DNA from: Pontibacter coccineus
Lineage (GTDB): Bacteria; Bacteroidota; Bacteroidia; Cytophagales; Hymenobacteraceae
Assembly: GCF_030546575.1 (NCBI RefSeq)
Contig: NZ_JAUOTN010000009.1
Location: 167,788-231,787, forward strand
Direction: 5' to 3'
Length of the DNA: 64,000 nt
Shown: positions 43,079-51,681 of the stretch, piece by piece
Numbering within the stretch: the first letter of the stretch is position 1
How the letters are laid out: every line of letters begins with the position of its first letter
Translations under genes and position numbers: made by a program
Notes under the pieces: generated by a model
Databases searched by the model: none
The model's input: the letters and a program-made list of their open reading frames with translations, nothing else
What the model was told of the DNA's origin: nothing

Positions 43079-44098
43079 ATGTTGAAACTAACGATACGCT
43101 CTTTTGACCTGCCGCTGCGGCATACCTTCACCATCTCCTACGACTCCCGCGATGTGCAGCCAACTATGATTGTGGAGTTGCAGCACGGCGAGCACAAAGG
43201 GTATGGCGAGGCAACCAGTAATCCGTACTACGGCTTCACCATCGAGAGCATGACCGCAGCGCTGGAGAACATCCGCGAAAAGATCGAGTCGACAGAGCTG
43301 ACTTCGCCGGAGGAGTTCTGGGCGCAGATGCAGCCGCACCTGGCGGATCATCCTTTTGCCCTTTGTGCGCTCGACCTGGCTGCCAACGACCTGTTCGGAA
43401 AAATGAAAGGCCAGCCACTCTACAAAATCTGGGGCCTGGAGGCGAACAACATGCCGCTCACCAACTATACCATCGGCATCGCCTCCATCGAAAGCATGGT
43501 AAACAAGCTGCAGGAAATGCCCTGGCCGCTTTACAAGATCAAGCTAGGCACGAAAGAAGACGTGGCCATCATCAAAGAGCTGCGCAAGCACACCGATGCC
43601 ATTTTCCGCGTGGACGCGAACTGCGCCTGGGGTGTGGAAGAGACGATCGAAAACTCAAAACAACTGAAGGAACTGGGCGTGCAGTTTATCGAGCAGCCGA
43701 TGAAAGCCGACGATCTGGAAGGGATGAAAGAGGTATACAAGCGCTCCGAACTGCCCCTGATCGCCGACGAAAGCTGCATCACCGAAGCTGACGTAGCCAA
43801 GTGCCACGGCCTGTTCCATGGCGTGAACATTAAGCTAACCAAATGCGGTGGCCTCACGCCTGCCCGTCGTATGATCGCCGAAGCCAAGAGCCTGGGCATG
43901 AAAGTAATGGTGGGTTGCATGACTGAGTCCAGCGTAGGTATTTCGGCCATCGCGCAGCTACTGCCGATGCTCGACTACGTGGACATGGACGGCGCCCTGC
44001 TGCTGAGCAAAGACATCGCCAAGGGCGTAACCATCGACTACGGCAAAGTGAGCTACAGCGAAAACGTGAACGGCACAGGCGTTATCCTGACCGCATAA
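43079..44098 (+). CDS. Dipeptide epimerase, L-Ala-D/L-Glu epimerase-like (enolase superfamily)
   Basis: The 339-residue protein has the muconate-lactonising subgroup layout: Tyr-Lys-Ile-Lys-Leu-Gly with the first catalytic Lys near 158, metal ligands in Arg-Val-Asp-Ala-Asn, Ile-Glu-Gln-Pro and Ala-Asp-Glu-Ser, and the second Lys in Ile-Lys-Leu-Thr-Lys-Cys-Gly-Gly. The late Asp-Met-Asp-Gly-Ala segment fits dipeptide specificity. This enzyme turns L-Ala-D-Glu from peptidoglycan into L-Ala-L-Glu so that normal peptidases can use it. It overlaps the next gene by one base (TAATG), a sign of coupled translation. Confidence 0.9.
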   Translation: MLKLTIRSFDLPLRHTFTISYDSRDVQPTMIVELQHGEHKGYGEATSNPYYGFTIESMTAALENIREKIESTELTSPEEFWAQMQPHLADHPFALCALDLAANDLFGKMKGQPLYKIWGLEANNMPLTNYTIGIASIESMVNKLQEMPWPLYKIKLGTKEDVAIIKELRKHTDAIFRVDANCAWGVEETIENSKQLKELGVQFIEQPMKADDLEGMKEVYKRSELPLIADESCITEADVAKCHGLFHGVNIKLTKCGGLTPARRMIAEAKSLGMKVMVGCMTESSVGISAIAQLLPMLDYVDMDGALLLSKDIAKGVTIDYGKVSYSENVNGTGVILTA

Positions 44099-45171
44099 TG
44101 GCCAACAAGGTATACACAGACCAACTGCCGGGCCGCACCCTGGTGGTAGACGGGGAGGAGTTCCTGTTCTTTAGCGGGACCTCCTACCTGGGTATACCTG
44201 TTAACGAGGCTTTCAGGAACTGTGTGCTGGAGGGGATGGCCCGCTACGGCACCAACTACTCCAGCTCCCGCAATTCCAACCTGCAGCTGCAGGTGTTTGA
44301 GGAAGCCGAGGAGTACCTGGCCAGGTATACGGGCGCCGAGGCGGCTTTTACCATGTCGTCAGGTTATTTGGCGGGGCAGGCGCTGGTGCAGACCCTGCAA
44401 GGGAGCGGACGATTTATCTACGCTCCCAACACGCACCCGGCCATCTGGCGTAGCACCGCCGACGAAGTCACCGGCGATTACGACGCCTGGGTGGCTCCGA
44501 TGCTGCAGCAGGTAAATGCTGCGGAGGAAGATCACCTCATCCTGGTCTGCAATTCCCTCGACCCACTCAAGGCCCGCAACCACGGTTTCAGCTGGCTCAG
44601 CGCTTTGCCCACTGACAAGCAAATCACGCTGATCGTGGATGACTCGCATGGTTTCGGGGTGACAGGTGAGGACGGAGCAGGTGTGTTCGCGCAGCTGAAG
44701 GCCCGTCTGCAGCCGAACGTACGGCTGGTGGTAGCCAGCTCGATGGGAAAAGCCCTGGGTATACCTGCCGGCGTCGTGCTGGGGGATAAAGCCCTGGTCG
44801 ACAGGCTGCGGCATAGCCATTATTTTGGTGGCGCATCGCCGGCTATACCTGCCTTCTTGTATGCCTTTCTGAAATGCGAACCTGTGTTCCGGGAAGCCCG
44901 GCAGAAGCTGTTTGCGAATATCAGTTATTTCCTCGGGCATTTGGAGCGACCCGGGCAATTCAGTTACTTTGAAGGGTATCCGGTTTTCGGGGTGCACGAA
45001 CACCAGTTGGCGGCATACCTCCAGGAGCACGGCGTGATCATCTCAAGCTTCCGCTACCCAACGCCTGCCGACGACCCGATAACAAGGGTTATTCTGAGCA
45101 GTGCGCACCGGGAAGAGGATATTCAGCGATTAACGGGGTTGATCAATCAGTTTACAGGAGACCAGTTTTAA
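44098..45171 (+). CDS. PLP-dependent enzyme, fold type I, alpha-oxoamine synthase-like
   Basis: The 357-residue protein resembles 8-amino-7-oxononanoate synthase and related enzymes: Tyr-Leu-Gly near 30, Gly-Thr-Asn-Tyr-Ser-Ser-Ser-Arg-Asn-Ser-Asn, Val-Asp-Asp-Ser-His-Gly-Phe-Gly-Val-Thr-Gly (PLP-binding Asp and His) and Ser-Ser-Met-Gly-Lys-Ala-Leu-Gly with the Schiff-base Lys. It shares a TAATG overlap with the dipeptide epimerase gene, so a role in amino acid or dipeptide breakdown is more likely than in biotin synthesis. No other biotin gene is near. The reaction is not known. Confidence 0.82.
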   Translation: MANKVYTDQLPGRTLVVDGEEFLFFSGTSYLGIPVNEAFRNCVLEGMARYGTNYSSSRNSNLQLQVFEEAEEYLARYTGAEAAFTMSSGYLAGQALVQTLQGSGRFIYAPNTHPAIWRSTADEVTGDYDAWVAPMLQQVNAAEEDHLILVCNSLDPLKARNHGFSWLSALPTDKQITLIVDDSHGFGVTGEDGAGVFAQLKARLQPNVRLVVASSMGKALGIPAGVVLGDKALVDRLRHSHYFGGASPAIPAFLYAFLKCEPVFREARQKLFANISYFLGHLERPGQFSYFEGYPVFGVHEHQLAAYLQEHGVIISSFRYPTPADDPITRVILSSAHREEDIQRLTGLINQFTGDQF

Positions 45172-45277
45172 AAGAGCCCGCGACTATCCGTCATTACAGC
45201 ATCCAAAAGATTCAGATTACATTTTAAAAAGCTTAAAACCTAACCCAAACACCCTTGAACAGGGAAGCCTGCATTAC

Positions 45278-46543
45278 ATGGAAGAAACCACTACCGCCAC
45301 AGCACCTCTCATCACCAACGATGCCGTTGTGCTGGGTATACTCGTCTTAATCCTGACCGTCATTTTTACCACCGCATCCAGCGAGCGCACTGCCTTCAAG
45401 AAATTCTACACAGTCGTGCCTTCGCTTCTGCTATGCTACCTTATACCTAGTTTGCTCAACTCCCTCAACATCATCTCGGGTGAGCAGTCTGGCCTGTACC
45501 AGATGGCCTCCCGTTACCTGTTGCCGGCTAGTTTGGTGCTGTTCACGGTCAGCCTGGATCTGAAAGAAATCTGGAAGCTGCGACACAAAGCAGGCCTGAT
45601 GTTCATTACCGGCACTGTCGGCATCATCATTGGCGGCCCACTGGCCATTCTCATCGTGTCGACCTTTGCACCCGAAATTGTAGGAGGGGCGGGACCTGAC
45701 GCTGTTTGGCGCGGGCTGTCCACCATTGCGGGTAGCTGGATTGGCGGCGGCGCGAACCAGTTGGCCATGTACGAGGTGTTCAAACCGAATCCGAACCTGT
45801 TCTCCGCTGTGATTGCGGTGGATGTGATTGTCGCCAACATCTGGATGGCGGTGCTCCTGTTCGGAGCCGGCAGGTCAGAAAAGATAGACGCTTATTTCAA
45901 AGCGGATAACTCAGCGGTGAATGACCTCAAAAACAAAGTGGAGCGCTACCGCAAGAGCATCATGCAGATTCCCACGCTGACCGATATCGTCCAGATTGTG
46001 GGTGTAGGCCTGGGTATGACGGGGTTGGCCCATTTCTTTGCCGATATCATAGCGCCTTGGATTGAAGTGAACGCGCCATACCTGGAGCAGTTCAGCCTGA
46101 CCTCCAAATTCTTCTGGCTGGTCGTGCTGGCCACCGCCTTCGGCATGTTGCTGTCGCTGACACGGGCCCGTAAACTCGAAGGGATAGGTGCGTCGCGCAT
46201 CGGCAGCCTGTTCCTCTACATCATGGTGGCTACCATCGGCATGCAAATGGATGTGGCAGCCATCTTCAGCCAGCCGGGGCTTTTCCTGGTGGGCATCATC
46301 TGGATTTCGATACACATGCTGTTGCTCCTGATCGTGGGCAAGTTGGTGAAGGCGCCCTTCTTCTTTCTGGCAGTGGGTAGCCAGGCCAATGTGGGCGGTG
46401 CGGCTTCTGCGCCGATTGTGGCCAGTGCTTTTCATCCGGCCCTGGCCCCGGTGGGGGTACTGCTGGCGATACTAGGCTATGCGGTGGGCACCTATGGCGC
46501 TTACATCTCGGCCCTGCTTATGCAAATGGTGGCGCCCCAGTAG
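45278..46543 (+). CDS. DUF819-family membrane protein (YjcL-like), putative transporter
   Basis: The 421-residue protein has about 11-12 hydrophobic segments and the DUF819 motif Ser-Trp-Ile-Gly-Gly-Gly-Ala-Asn-Gln near residue 150, with a matching Ser-Gln-Ala-Asn-Val-Gly-Gly-Ala-Ala-Ser-Ala-Pro late in the chain, suggesting an inverted-repeat carrier. It lies between the epimerase/PLP pair and the NlpC/P60 gene, so uptake of a cell-wall dipeptide or related product is a fair guess. No transport substrate is visible in the sequence. Confidence 0.82.
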   Translation: MEETTTATAPLITNDAVVLGILVLILTVIFTTASSERTAFKKFYTVVPSLLLCYLIPSLLNSLNIISGEQSGLYQMASRYLLPASLVLFTVSLDLKEIWKLRHKAGLMFITGTVGIIIGGPLAILIVSTFAPEIVGGAGPDAVWRGLSTIAGSWIGGGANQLAMYEVFKPNPNLFSAVIAVDVIVANIWMAVLLFGAGRSEKIDAYFKADNSAVNDLKNKVERYRKSIMQIPTLTDIVQIVGVGLGMTGLAHFFADIIAPWIEVNAPYLEQFSLTSKFFWLVVLATAFGMLLSLTRARKLEGIGASRIGSLFLYIMVATIGMQMDVAAIFSQPGLFLVGIIWISIHMLLLLIVGKLVKAPFFFLAVGSQANVGGAASAPIVASAFHPALAPVGVLLAILGYAVGTYGAYISALLMQMVAPQ

Positions 46544-46626
46544 CGAATTATTATAGAAAGATTAATGTTTAGTGAATAATGCCGCTGTCAGGCCCTGGCG
46601 TTGGCAGCCGATTAAAAACCGATACT

Positions 46627-47835
46627 ATGATCAAGAAGAATCCTTTTGTGCTGCTGCTTCTGCTAGTGCTTGCTTCCTGCACGGGCACACAGAGCACCAC
46701 CTCCGAAACCGCCCCAGCGGCTAATGCCGAAGCGCCCGTTTCCCCGGCCAAAACACACATTGATGCTGTGCGGCAACAGTTTGCCCCCGACAAGCGGGTA
46801 GCGCTGTTTACCGTGGAGCCCAAGGGGGATGTGTTGCGTGGCGAAACCAATATGCCCGAGGCGAAAGCGGAATTGGTGAAGCGTTTGCAGGCGGCCAACG
46901 TGTCGTTTGTAGACAGCATACAGGTATTGCCGGAAGCCGGGCTTGGCGGGAAACACCACGCCATCGTAACGATCTCGGTGGCTAACCTGCGCTCGCAGCC
47001 GCGTCACTCGGCCGAACTGGCCACGCAGGCCACAATGGGCACGCCGCTGCAGGTATGGAAAAAGGATGATGGCTGGTACCTGGTGCAGACCCCGGACAAA
47101 TACCTCGCCTGGGTGGATTATGGTGGCATCGCCTTGATGGATGAGACCGCCTTTAACAAGTGGCAGCAGGGCAAAAAGCTGATCTATACCAAAACCTATG
47201 GCTTCGCGCATGCCAAGGCAGACAAAAATGCGACAACTGTGTCAGACATGGTGTACGGCGACGTGATGGTGCTGAAAAGCAAAGCAAAAGATTACTACGA
47301 AGTTGGCTTCCCCGACGGCCGCACGGGCTTTGTGCCTGCTGCCGAAGCCATGGATTTCAAGGAATGGGTGGCTACCCGCAAGCCGACGGAAGAGAACCTG
47401 GTAGCCTCCAGCAAGGAGATGCTCGGTATGCCCTACCTGTGGGGCGGCACTTCTGTGAAAGGAATGGACTGCAGCGGTTTTACCAAAACCATCTTCTTCA
47501 TGAACGGCCTGGTGCTGCCGCGCGATGCGTCGCAGCAGGTGCATATCGGCGAGTTGGTGAACACGGATAAAGGCTGGGATGAAATGCGTCCGGGCGACCT
47601 GTTGTTTTTTGGCGTACCTGCCAAAGACGGTAAGTCGGAGCGCGTGGTGCACGTAGGCATGTGGATTGGTGGTAACCAGGAGTTCATTCACTCCGCCGGC
47701 CGCGTGCGCATCAACAGCATGAACCCATCAGCCGAAAATCATGATGCTTCCGAGCTAGCTCGTTTCCTGCGTGCCAAGCGCATATCGCCGGAAGCCACGC
47801 TGGTGGATTTGCGCGAAAAACCTTTATACGAGTAA
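46627..47835 (+). CDS. NlpC/P60 endopeptidase with SH3 domains (YkfC-like), lipoprotein
   Basis: From ATG 46627 the protein has 402 residues with a lipobox Leu-Val-Leu-Ala-Ser-Cys; an ATG 16 codons upstream would spoil the signal and is rejected. Two bacterial SH3-like domains (about 115-260) precede an NlpC/P60 domain with the catalytic Cys in Met-Asp-Cys-Ser-Gly-Phe, His in Val-Val-His-Val-Gly-Met and a third His in Phe-Ile-His-Ser-Ala. YkfC-type enzymes cut the gamma-D-Glu to diaminopimelate bond and release L-Ala-D-Glu, the substrate of the epimerase encoded 2.5 kb upstream. It ends the plus-strand peptide group and is followed by a terminator. Confidence 0.92.
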   Translation: MIKKNPFVLLLLLVLASCTGTQSTTSETAPAANAEAPVSPAKTHIDAVRQQFAPDKRVALFTVEPKGDVLRGETNMPEAKAELVKRLQAANVSFVDSIQVLPEAGLGGKHHAIVTISVANLRSQPRHSAELATQATMGTPLQVWKKDDGWYLVQTPDKYLAWVDYGGIALMDETAFNKWQQGKKLIYTKTYGFAHAKADKNATTVSDMVYGDVMVLKSKAKDYYEVGFPDGRTGFVPAAEAMDFKEWVATRKPTEENLVASSKEMLGMPYLWGGTSVKGMDCSGFTKTIFFMNGLVLPRDASQQVHIGELVNTDKGWDEMRPGDLLFFGVPAKDGKSERVVHVGMWIGGNQEFIHSAGRVRINSMNPSAENHDASELARFLRAKRISPEATLVDLREKPLYE

Positions 47836-47854
47836 GGTATAGCATTGCCAAATG

Positions 47855-47887
47855 AAAAGGCAGTGGCGCAAGCTACTGCCTTTTTTT
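47855..47887 (+). terminator. Rho-independent terminator after the NlpC/P60 gene
   Basis: AAAAGGCAGT (47855-47864) pairs with ACTGCCTTTT (47875-47884), with extra inner pairing and a GCAA loop, followed by T. Confidence 0.9.
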
Positions 47888-48325
47888 ATTGTCGTTTCAG
47901 CCAGCGGGGGAAATCCGGAATCTTCGTGGATGCCGCGTTAACCCAAATTCCTTTCGACTGGAGAGGCCGGGGTTTCCGGCTGTCTCCGGCTTCCCGATTT
48001 TTAGCCCGAAGCCGCAGTGGGAGGACACCATACATGTAGCAAACTCTCTACAGGATGGTAATAGATTGTACTTCCTTGGATAAGGTTGTTGGTAGAAAGA
48101 TACGTACTCGAAGCGCGATTAACAGATTAGTATACCTTAGTTACAGGTATAGGGGAGTGGATTTGCCCGAAAACAAACCAAGTTTCTCTAAGAATTTTAT
48201 CAAAACCACATTATTTACCTAAAATTTACATAATTGGTAAACACTTTCATAAAAAAATAGTTAAAGTAACTTGCTTATATACAGTTAATCCTCGTACTTT
48301 ATATTATCACACCAAAACTGACAGC
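47888..48325. other. Spacer before the ROK regulator gene
   Basis: No gene is seen. The last 130 bp are AT-rich and probably hold the promoter (TTGCTTATATACAG - TACTTTATATTATC), though no exact TAnnTTTG is present. Confidence 0.4.
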
Positions 48326-49579
48326 ATGGGCGCATTCCTGGCGATGGAAGAAGGGTATCTGGAGAAGTTGAACCACGTCGAGCGGAAAAAGCATCTTCAG
48401 AAAATCAAGATTGTGCGGCACCTGTATGTCAAGGGCGCACGTTCCAACGCCGATATTTGCAACCGCTTTAACATCAGTTCGCCAACTTCCATGGCGTTGC
48501 TCAACGAGCTGATGGCTGATGGATTGGTTGAAAAGCAGGGTAGAGGCGAATCGGTGGGAGGGCGTAAGCCAGAGCTGTACGGCCTGCGGAACAACTCACT
48601 TTTCGTACTGAGCATCGAAATGGAAAAGTTCAGCACCCGCATGGCCATTTTCGACGGCACGAACAACAACATCACCGGTACCCATACCTTCCCCTTACAT
48701 CTTTCCAGGGATCTTAGCGCTATTGAGGCGCTGTACCAGCATGCCAATAGTTTAGTGCTTTCGGCAGGTATAGACGCGGATAAACTGATGGGCATCGGGT
48801 TGAGCATGCCGGGGCTTGTTTCTTCACGCGAAGGCGACAGCTATACCTATCTGCTCACCGGTCAGGACGAAACACGGCTGCAGGATCTGCTGGCGCTTAA
48901 GTTCAACAAACCGGTTTATATCCAGAACGATGTCAAAAGCATCACCCTGGCCGAGTACCGCTTCGGCGCCGCGCAGGGCAAGCGCGATGTGCTGGTGCTC
49001 ACGTTGGACTGGGGTATTGGCCTGGGCATCATCATGGACGGAAAGCTGCGGTTGGGCACCTCCGGGTTTGCAGGTGAGTTTGGCCACATTCCGTTTATAG
49101 AAAACGGCGTGCTATGCCACTGCGGCAAGCGCGGCTGTCTGGAGACAGTGGCCTCGGGAAGTGCCCTGGCCCGTATGGCCCGCGAAGGGCTGCAGGCCGG
49201 GCAGGACACGCTGCTAAAAGCGCTGTCGGGGCAGGAGCCGGAGAAAATTGAGCCGCAGGCCATTATACAGGCTGCCCACGAAGGCGACCAGTACGCCATT
49301 AACATACTCGCCGAAACAGGCCGCAACTTGGGCAAAGGCATCGCCATGCTGATCCAGTTGTACAACCCGGAGCTGATCATTATCGGTGGCAAAATGGCCG
49401 AGGCCCGGCAGTATATCACTACCCCGATCCAGCAATCCATCAACACGTACTGCATGACGCAGCTGCGCGAACGCACCGAAATTGCCCTGTCCAAACTGGG
49501 AGCGCAGGCAGGTATACTGGGGCCGGTGGCCACGGTAATGGAGCGCATTTTTGAGCACCGCATGGAATCAACGAAATAA
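48326..49579 (+). CDS. ROK-family transcriptional regulator, NagC/Mlc-like
   Basis: The 417-residue protein has an N-terminal winged helix-turn-helix (about 25-80; Arg-Ser-Asn-Ala-Asp-Ile-Cys-Asn-Arg-Phe-Asn-Ile-Ser) and a ROK sugar-binding domain. The zinc motif Gly-His-Ile-x-Phe ... Cys-His-Cys-Gly-Lys-Arg-Gly-Cys-Leu-Glu is complete. The ATP-phosphate motif Asp-x-Gly-x-Thr of ROK kinases is changed to Glu-Met-Glu-Lys-Phe-Ser, so kinase activity is unlikely. It is followed 41 nt later by the NagB fusion gene, and a NagC-like response to GlcNAc-6-P is a natural inference. The upstream ATG 48326 or the Met six codons later may be the start. Confidence 0.9.
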   Translation: MGAFLAMEEGYLEKLNHVERKKHLQKIKIVRHLYVKGARSNADICNRFNISSPTSMALLNELMADGLVEKQGRGESVGGRKPELYGLRNNSLFVLSIEMEKFSTRMAIFDGTNNNITGTHTFPLHLSRDLSAIEALYQHANSLVLSAGIDADKLMGIGLSMPGLVSSREGDSYTYLLTGQDETRLQDLLALKFNKPVYIQNDVKSITLAEYRFGAAQGKRDVLVLTLDWGIGLGIIMDGKLRLGTSGFAGEFGHIPFIENGVLCHCGKRGCLETVASGSALARMAREGLQAGQDTLLKALSGQEPEKIEPQAIIQAAHEGDQYAINILAETGRNLGKGIAMLIQLYNPELIIIGGKMAEARQYITTPIQQSINTYCMTQLRERTEIALSKLGAQAGILGPVATVMERIFEHRMESTK

Positions 49580-49620
49580 CTGAACAACGAAACACAACAT
49601 CACATTATAGCACAAATAAA

Positions 49621-51540
49621 ATGGCACGATTAAATCTTCTGGAAGAAACCCGTTTTGAAAAGCTTCCGGTAACCGTTTACTCCGATGAATATGTCGCTTC
49701 CGTGAAAGTGGCGCAGCGTATCGCGGAACTGATAAGGTATAAACAGGGACGTAACGAAAAGGCTGTGCTCGGTCTGGCCACTGGTGCCACACCCGTAAAG
49801 GTATATTCCGAATTGGTACGCCTGCACCGCGAAGAAGGGCTGAGCTTCCGCAATGTGATCACGTTCAACCTGGACGAATACTACCCGATGCAGCCGACGG
49901 CCGTGCAGAGCTACGTCACGTTCATGAACGAGAATCTCTTCGATCACATCGACATCAACAAAAACAATATCCACATACCGGACGGCACTTTGCCGCTGGA
50001 GAGAATACACGATTACTGCCTGGATTACGAGCGCAAAATTGAGTCGGTAGGCGGCCTGGACCTGCAGCTGCTGGGCATCGGTCGTACGGGCCACATCGGT
50101 TTCAACGAGCCGGGCTCTGCACCCAACTCCGGTACGCGTCTGGTAACGCTCGACGACCTGACCCGCCGCGATGCTTCCCGTGACTTTGGTGGCAAGGAGA
50201 ACGTGCCGCGCAAAGCCATCACGATGGGCATCGGTACCATCTTCAAAGCCCGCGAAATTATATTGATGGCCTGGAGTGGCAAAAAAGCAACCATCATCAA
50301 GAAAGCGGTGGAAGGTGAGATTTCCGGTGACGTGCCGGCCACTTACCTGCAGCTGTCTGATAACGTGGAGTTTGTGCTGGACCAGGATGCGGCTTCCGAG
50401 CTGACCCGCTTCAACACGCCATGGCAGGTGAAGGATTGCGTATGGGATGACACCCTAATCAAGAAAGCGGTTATCTGGCTGTCTCAGACCGTGAAGAAGC
50501 CGATACTGAAGCTGACCGAGGAAGACTACAACAACCACGGCATGGCCCAGCTGATCACGGAGAAAGGTACTGCCTACGAAATCAACATTGATATCTTCAA
50601 CAAACTGCAGAGCACCATCACCGGCTGGCCGGGTGGCAAGCCGAACGCCGATGACAGACGTCGTCCGGAGCGTGCCGAGCCTGCCCGCAAGCGCGTAGTA
50701 ATCTTTTCGCCGCACCCTGATGACGACGTGATCTCGATGGGTGGCACGTTCATCCGACTGGTAGACCAGGGGCACGACGTGCACGTGGCTTACCAGACCT
50801 CCGGCAACACGGCCGTGTGGGACGATGACGTGCTGCGCTACATGGAGTTTGCCATCGACTTCAACCAGAGCATCGGCCAGGAGACGGATCACCTGGAGAA
50901 CATCTACGAAGACATGCGCAGCTTCCTGGAAAACAAGCAGCCGAACCAGCTCGACACCCAGGAAATTCGCGATGTGAAGGGCTTCATCCGCAAGAGCGAG
51001 GCCATTGCCGGCGCCCGCTATGCCGGCCTAGACGATGATCACATCCACTTTATGGCGCTGCCGTTTTACGAGACAGGCAAAACCGTGAAGAAGCCGGTGA
51101 CTGACATTGACGTGGAACTGACCATCGAGTTGCTGCAGAAAGTGAAGCCGCATCAGGTGTTTGCCGCCGGCGACTTTGCCGATCCGCACGGTACGCACAT
51201 CGTTTGCTTCAACATCGTGATGGCCGCCCTCAATCGCCTGCGCGAAACCGAGGAGTGGGCACAGGATTGCTGGCTGTGGATGTACCGCGGCGCCTGGCAC
51301 GAGTTCGCCACCCACGAGATCGAGATGGCCGTGCCGTTGTCTCCTCAGGAAGTGGAACGCAAGCGCAACGCCATCTTCAAGCACCAGTCGCAGAAAGACT
51401 ATCCGGTGTTCCCGGGCGACGATGCCCGCGAGTTCTGGGTACGTGCCGAGGAGCGCAACCGGGAGACCGCCAAGAGCTACGATGACCTGGGCCTGGCCAA
51501 CTACGAAGCGATGGAAGCCTTCGTGAAATGGAAATTCTAG
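49621..51540 (+). CDS. nagB: Glucosamine-6-phosphate deaminase fused to a PIG-L deacetylase domain
   Basis: The 639-residue protein has a NagB domain (about 15-275) with Gly-Leu-Ala-Thr-Gly-Ala-Thr-Pro, Phe-Asn-Leu-Asp-Glu-Tyr-Tyr, and Gly-Ile-Gly-Arg-Thr-Gly-His-Ile-Gly-Phe-Asn-Glu-Pro-Gly. A linker rich in Arg, Pro and Glu leads into a PIG-L/LmbE domain (about 355-610) with Pro-His-Pro-Asp-Asp-Asp near 363 and Asp-Pro-His-Gly-Thr-His late, the two halves of the zinc site. NagB converts GlcN-6-P to fructose-6-P and ammonia. The PIG-L half could remove the acetyl group from GlcNAc-6-P, which would replace NagA, absent from this window. That second role is inferred. Confidence 0.92.
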   Translation: MARLNLLEETRFEKLPVTVYSDEYVASVKVAQRIAELIRYKQGRNEKAVLGLATGATPVKVYSELVRLHREEGLSFRNVITFNLDEYYPMQPTAVQSYVTFMNENLFDHIDINKNNIHIPDGTLPLERIHDYCLDYERKIESVGGLDLQLLGIGRTGHIGFNEPGSAPNSGTRLVTLDDLTRRDASRDFGGKENVPRKAITMGIGTIFKAREIILMAWSGKKATIIKKAVEGEISGDVPATYLQLSDNVEFVLDQDAASELTRFNTPWQVKDCVWDDTLIKKAVIWLSQTVKKPILKLTEEDYNNHGMAQLITEKGTAYEINIDIFNKLQSTITGWPGGKPNADDRRRPERAEPARKRVVIFSPHPDDDVISMGGTFIRLVDQGHDVHVAYQTSGNTAVWDDDVLRYMEFAIDFNQSIGQETDHLENIYEDMRSFLENKQPNQLDTQEIRDVKGFIRKSEAIAGARYAGLDDDHIHFMALPFYETGKTVKKPVTDIDVELTIELLQKVKPHQVFAAGDFADPHGTHIVCFNIVMAALNRLRETEEWAQDCWLWMYRGAWHEFATHEIEMAVPLSPQEVERKRNAIFKHQSQKDYPVFPGDDAREFWVRAEERNRETAKSYDDLGLANYEAMEAFVKWKF

Positions 51541-51551
51541 TTTAAACAATG

Positions 51552-51602
51552 ACAGCTAAAACGAAGCAAATTGCTTAGCTTTGTTTTAGCTGTTTTTTTT
51601 TA
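51552..51602 (+). terminator. Rho-independent terminator after nagB
   Basis: ACAGCTAAAAC (51552-51562) pairs with GTTTTAGCTGT (51583-51593), followed by nine T. Confidence 0.9.
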
Positions 51603-51681
51603 TCCTCCAGGCTGAAAAATACAAGCCGCCACTGCAACGCATTTAGGCATAACCAACACCCTTAAAACACGCGTTTCTGAC

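Noticed and set aside
44098..45171. Biotin synthesis gene bioF
   Set aside because: The fold matches, but no other biotin gene is close and it is translationally coupled to a dipeptide epimerase.
48326..49579. ROK protein as the missing sugar kinase
   Set aside because: The kinase phosphate motif is replaced and an N-terminal helix-turn-helix is present, so it is a regulator.
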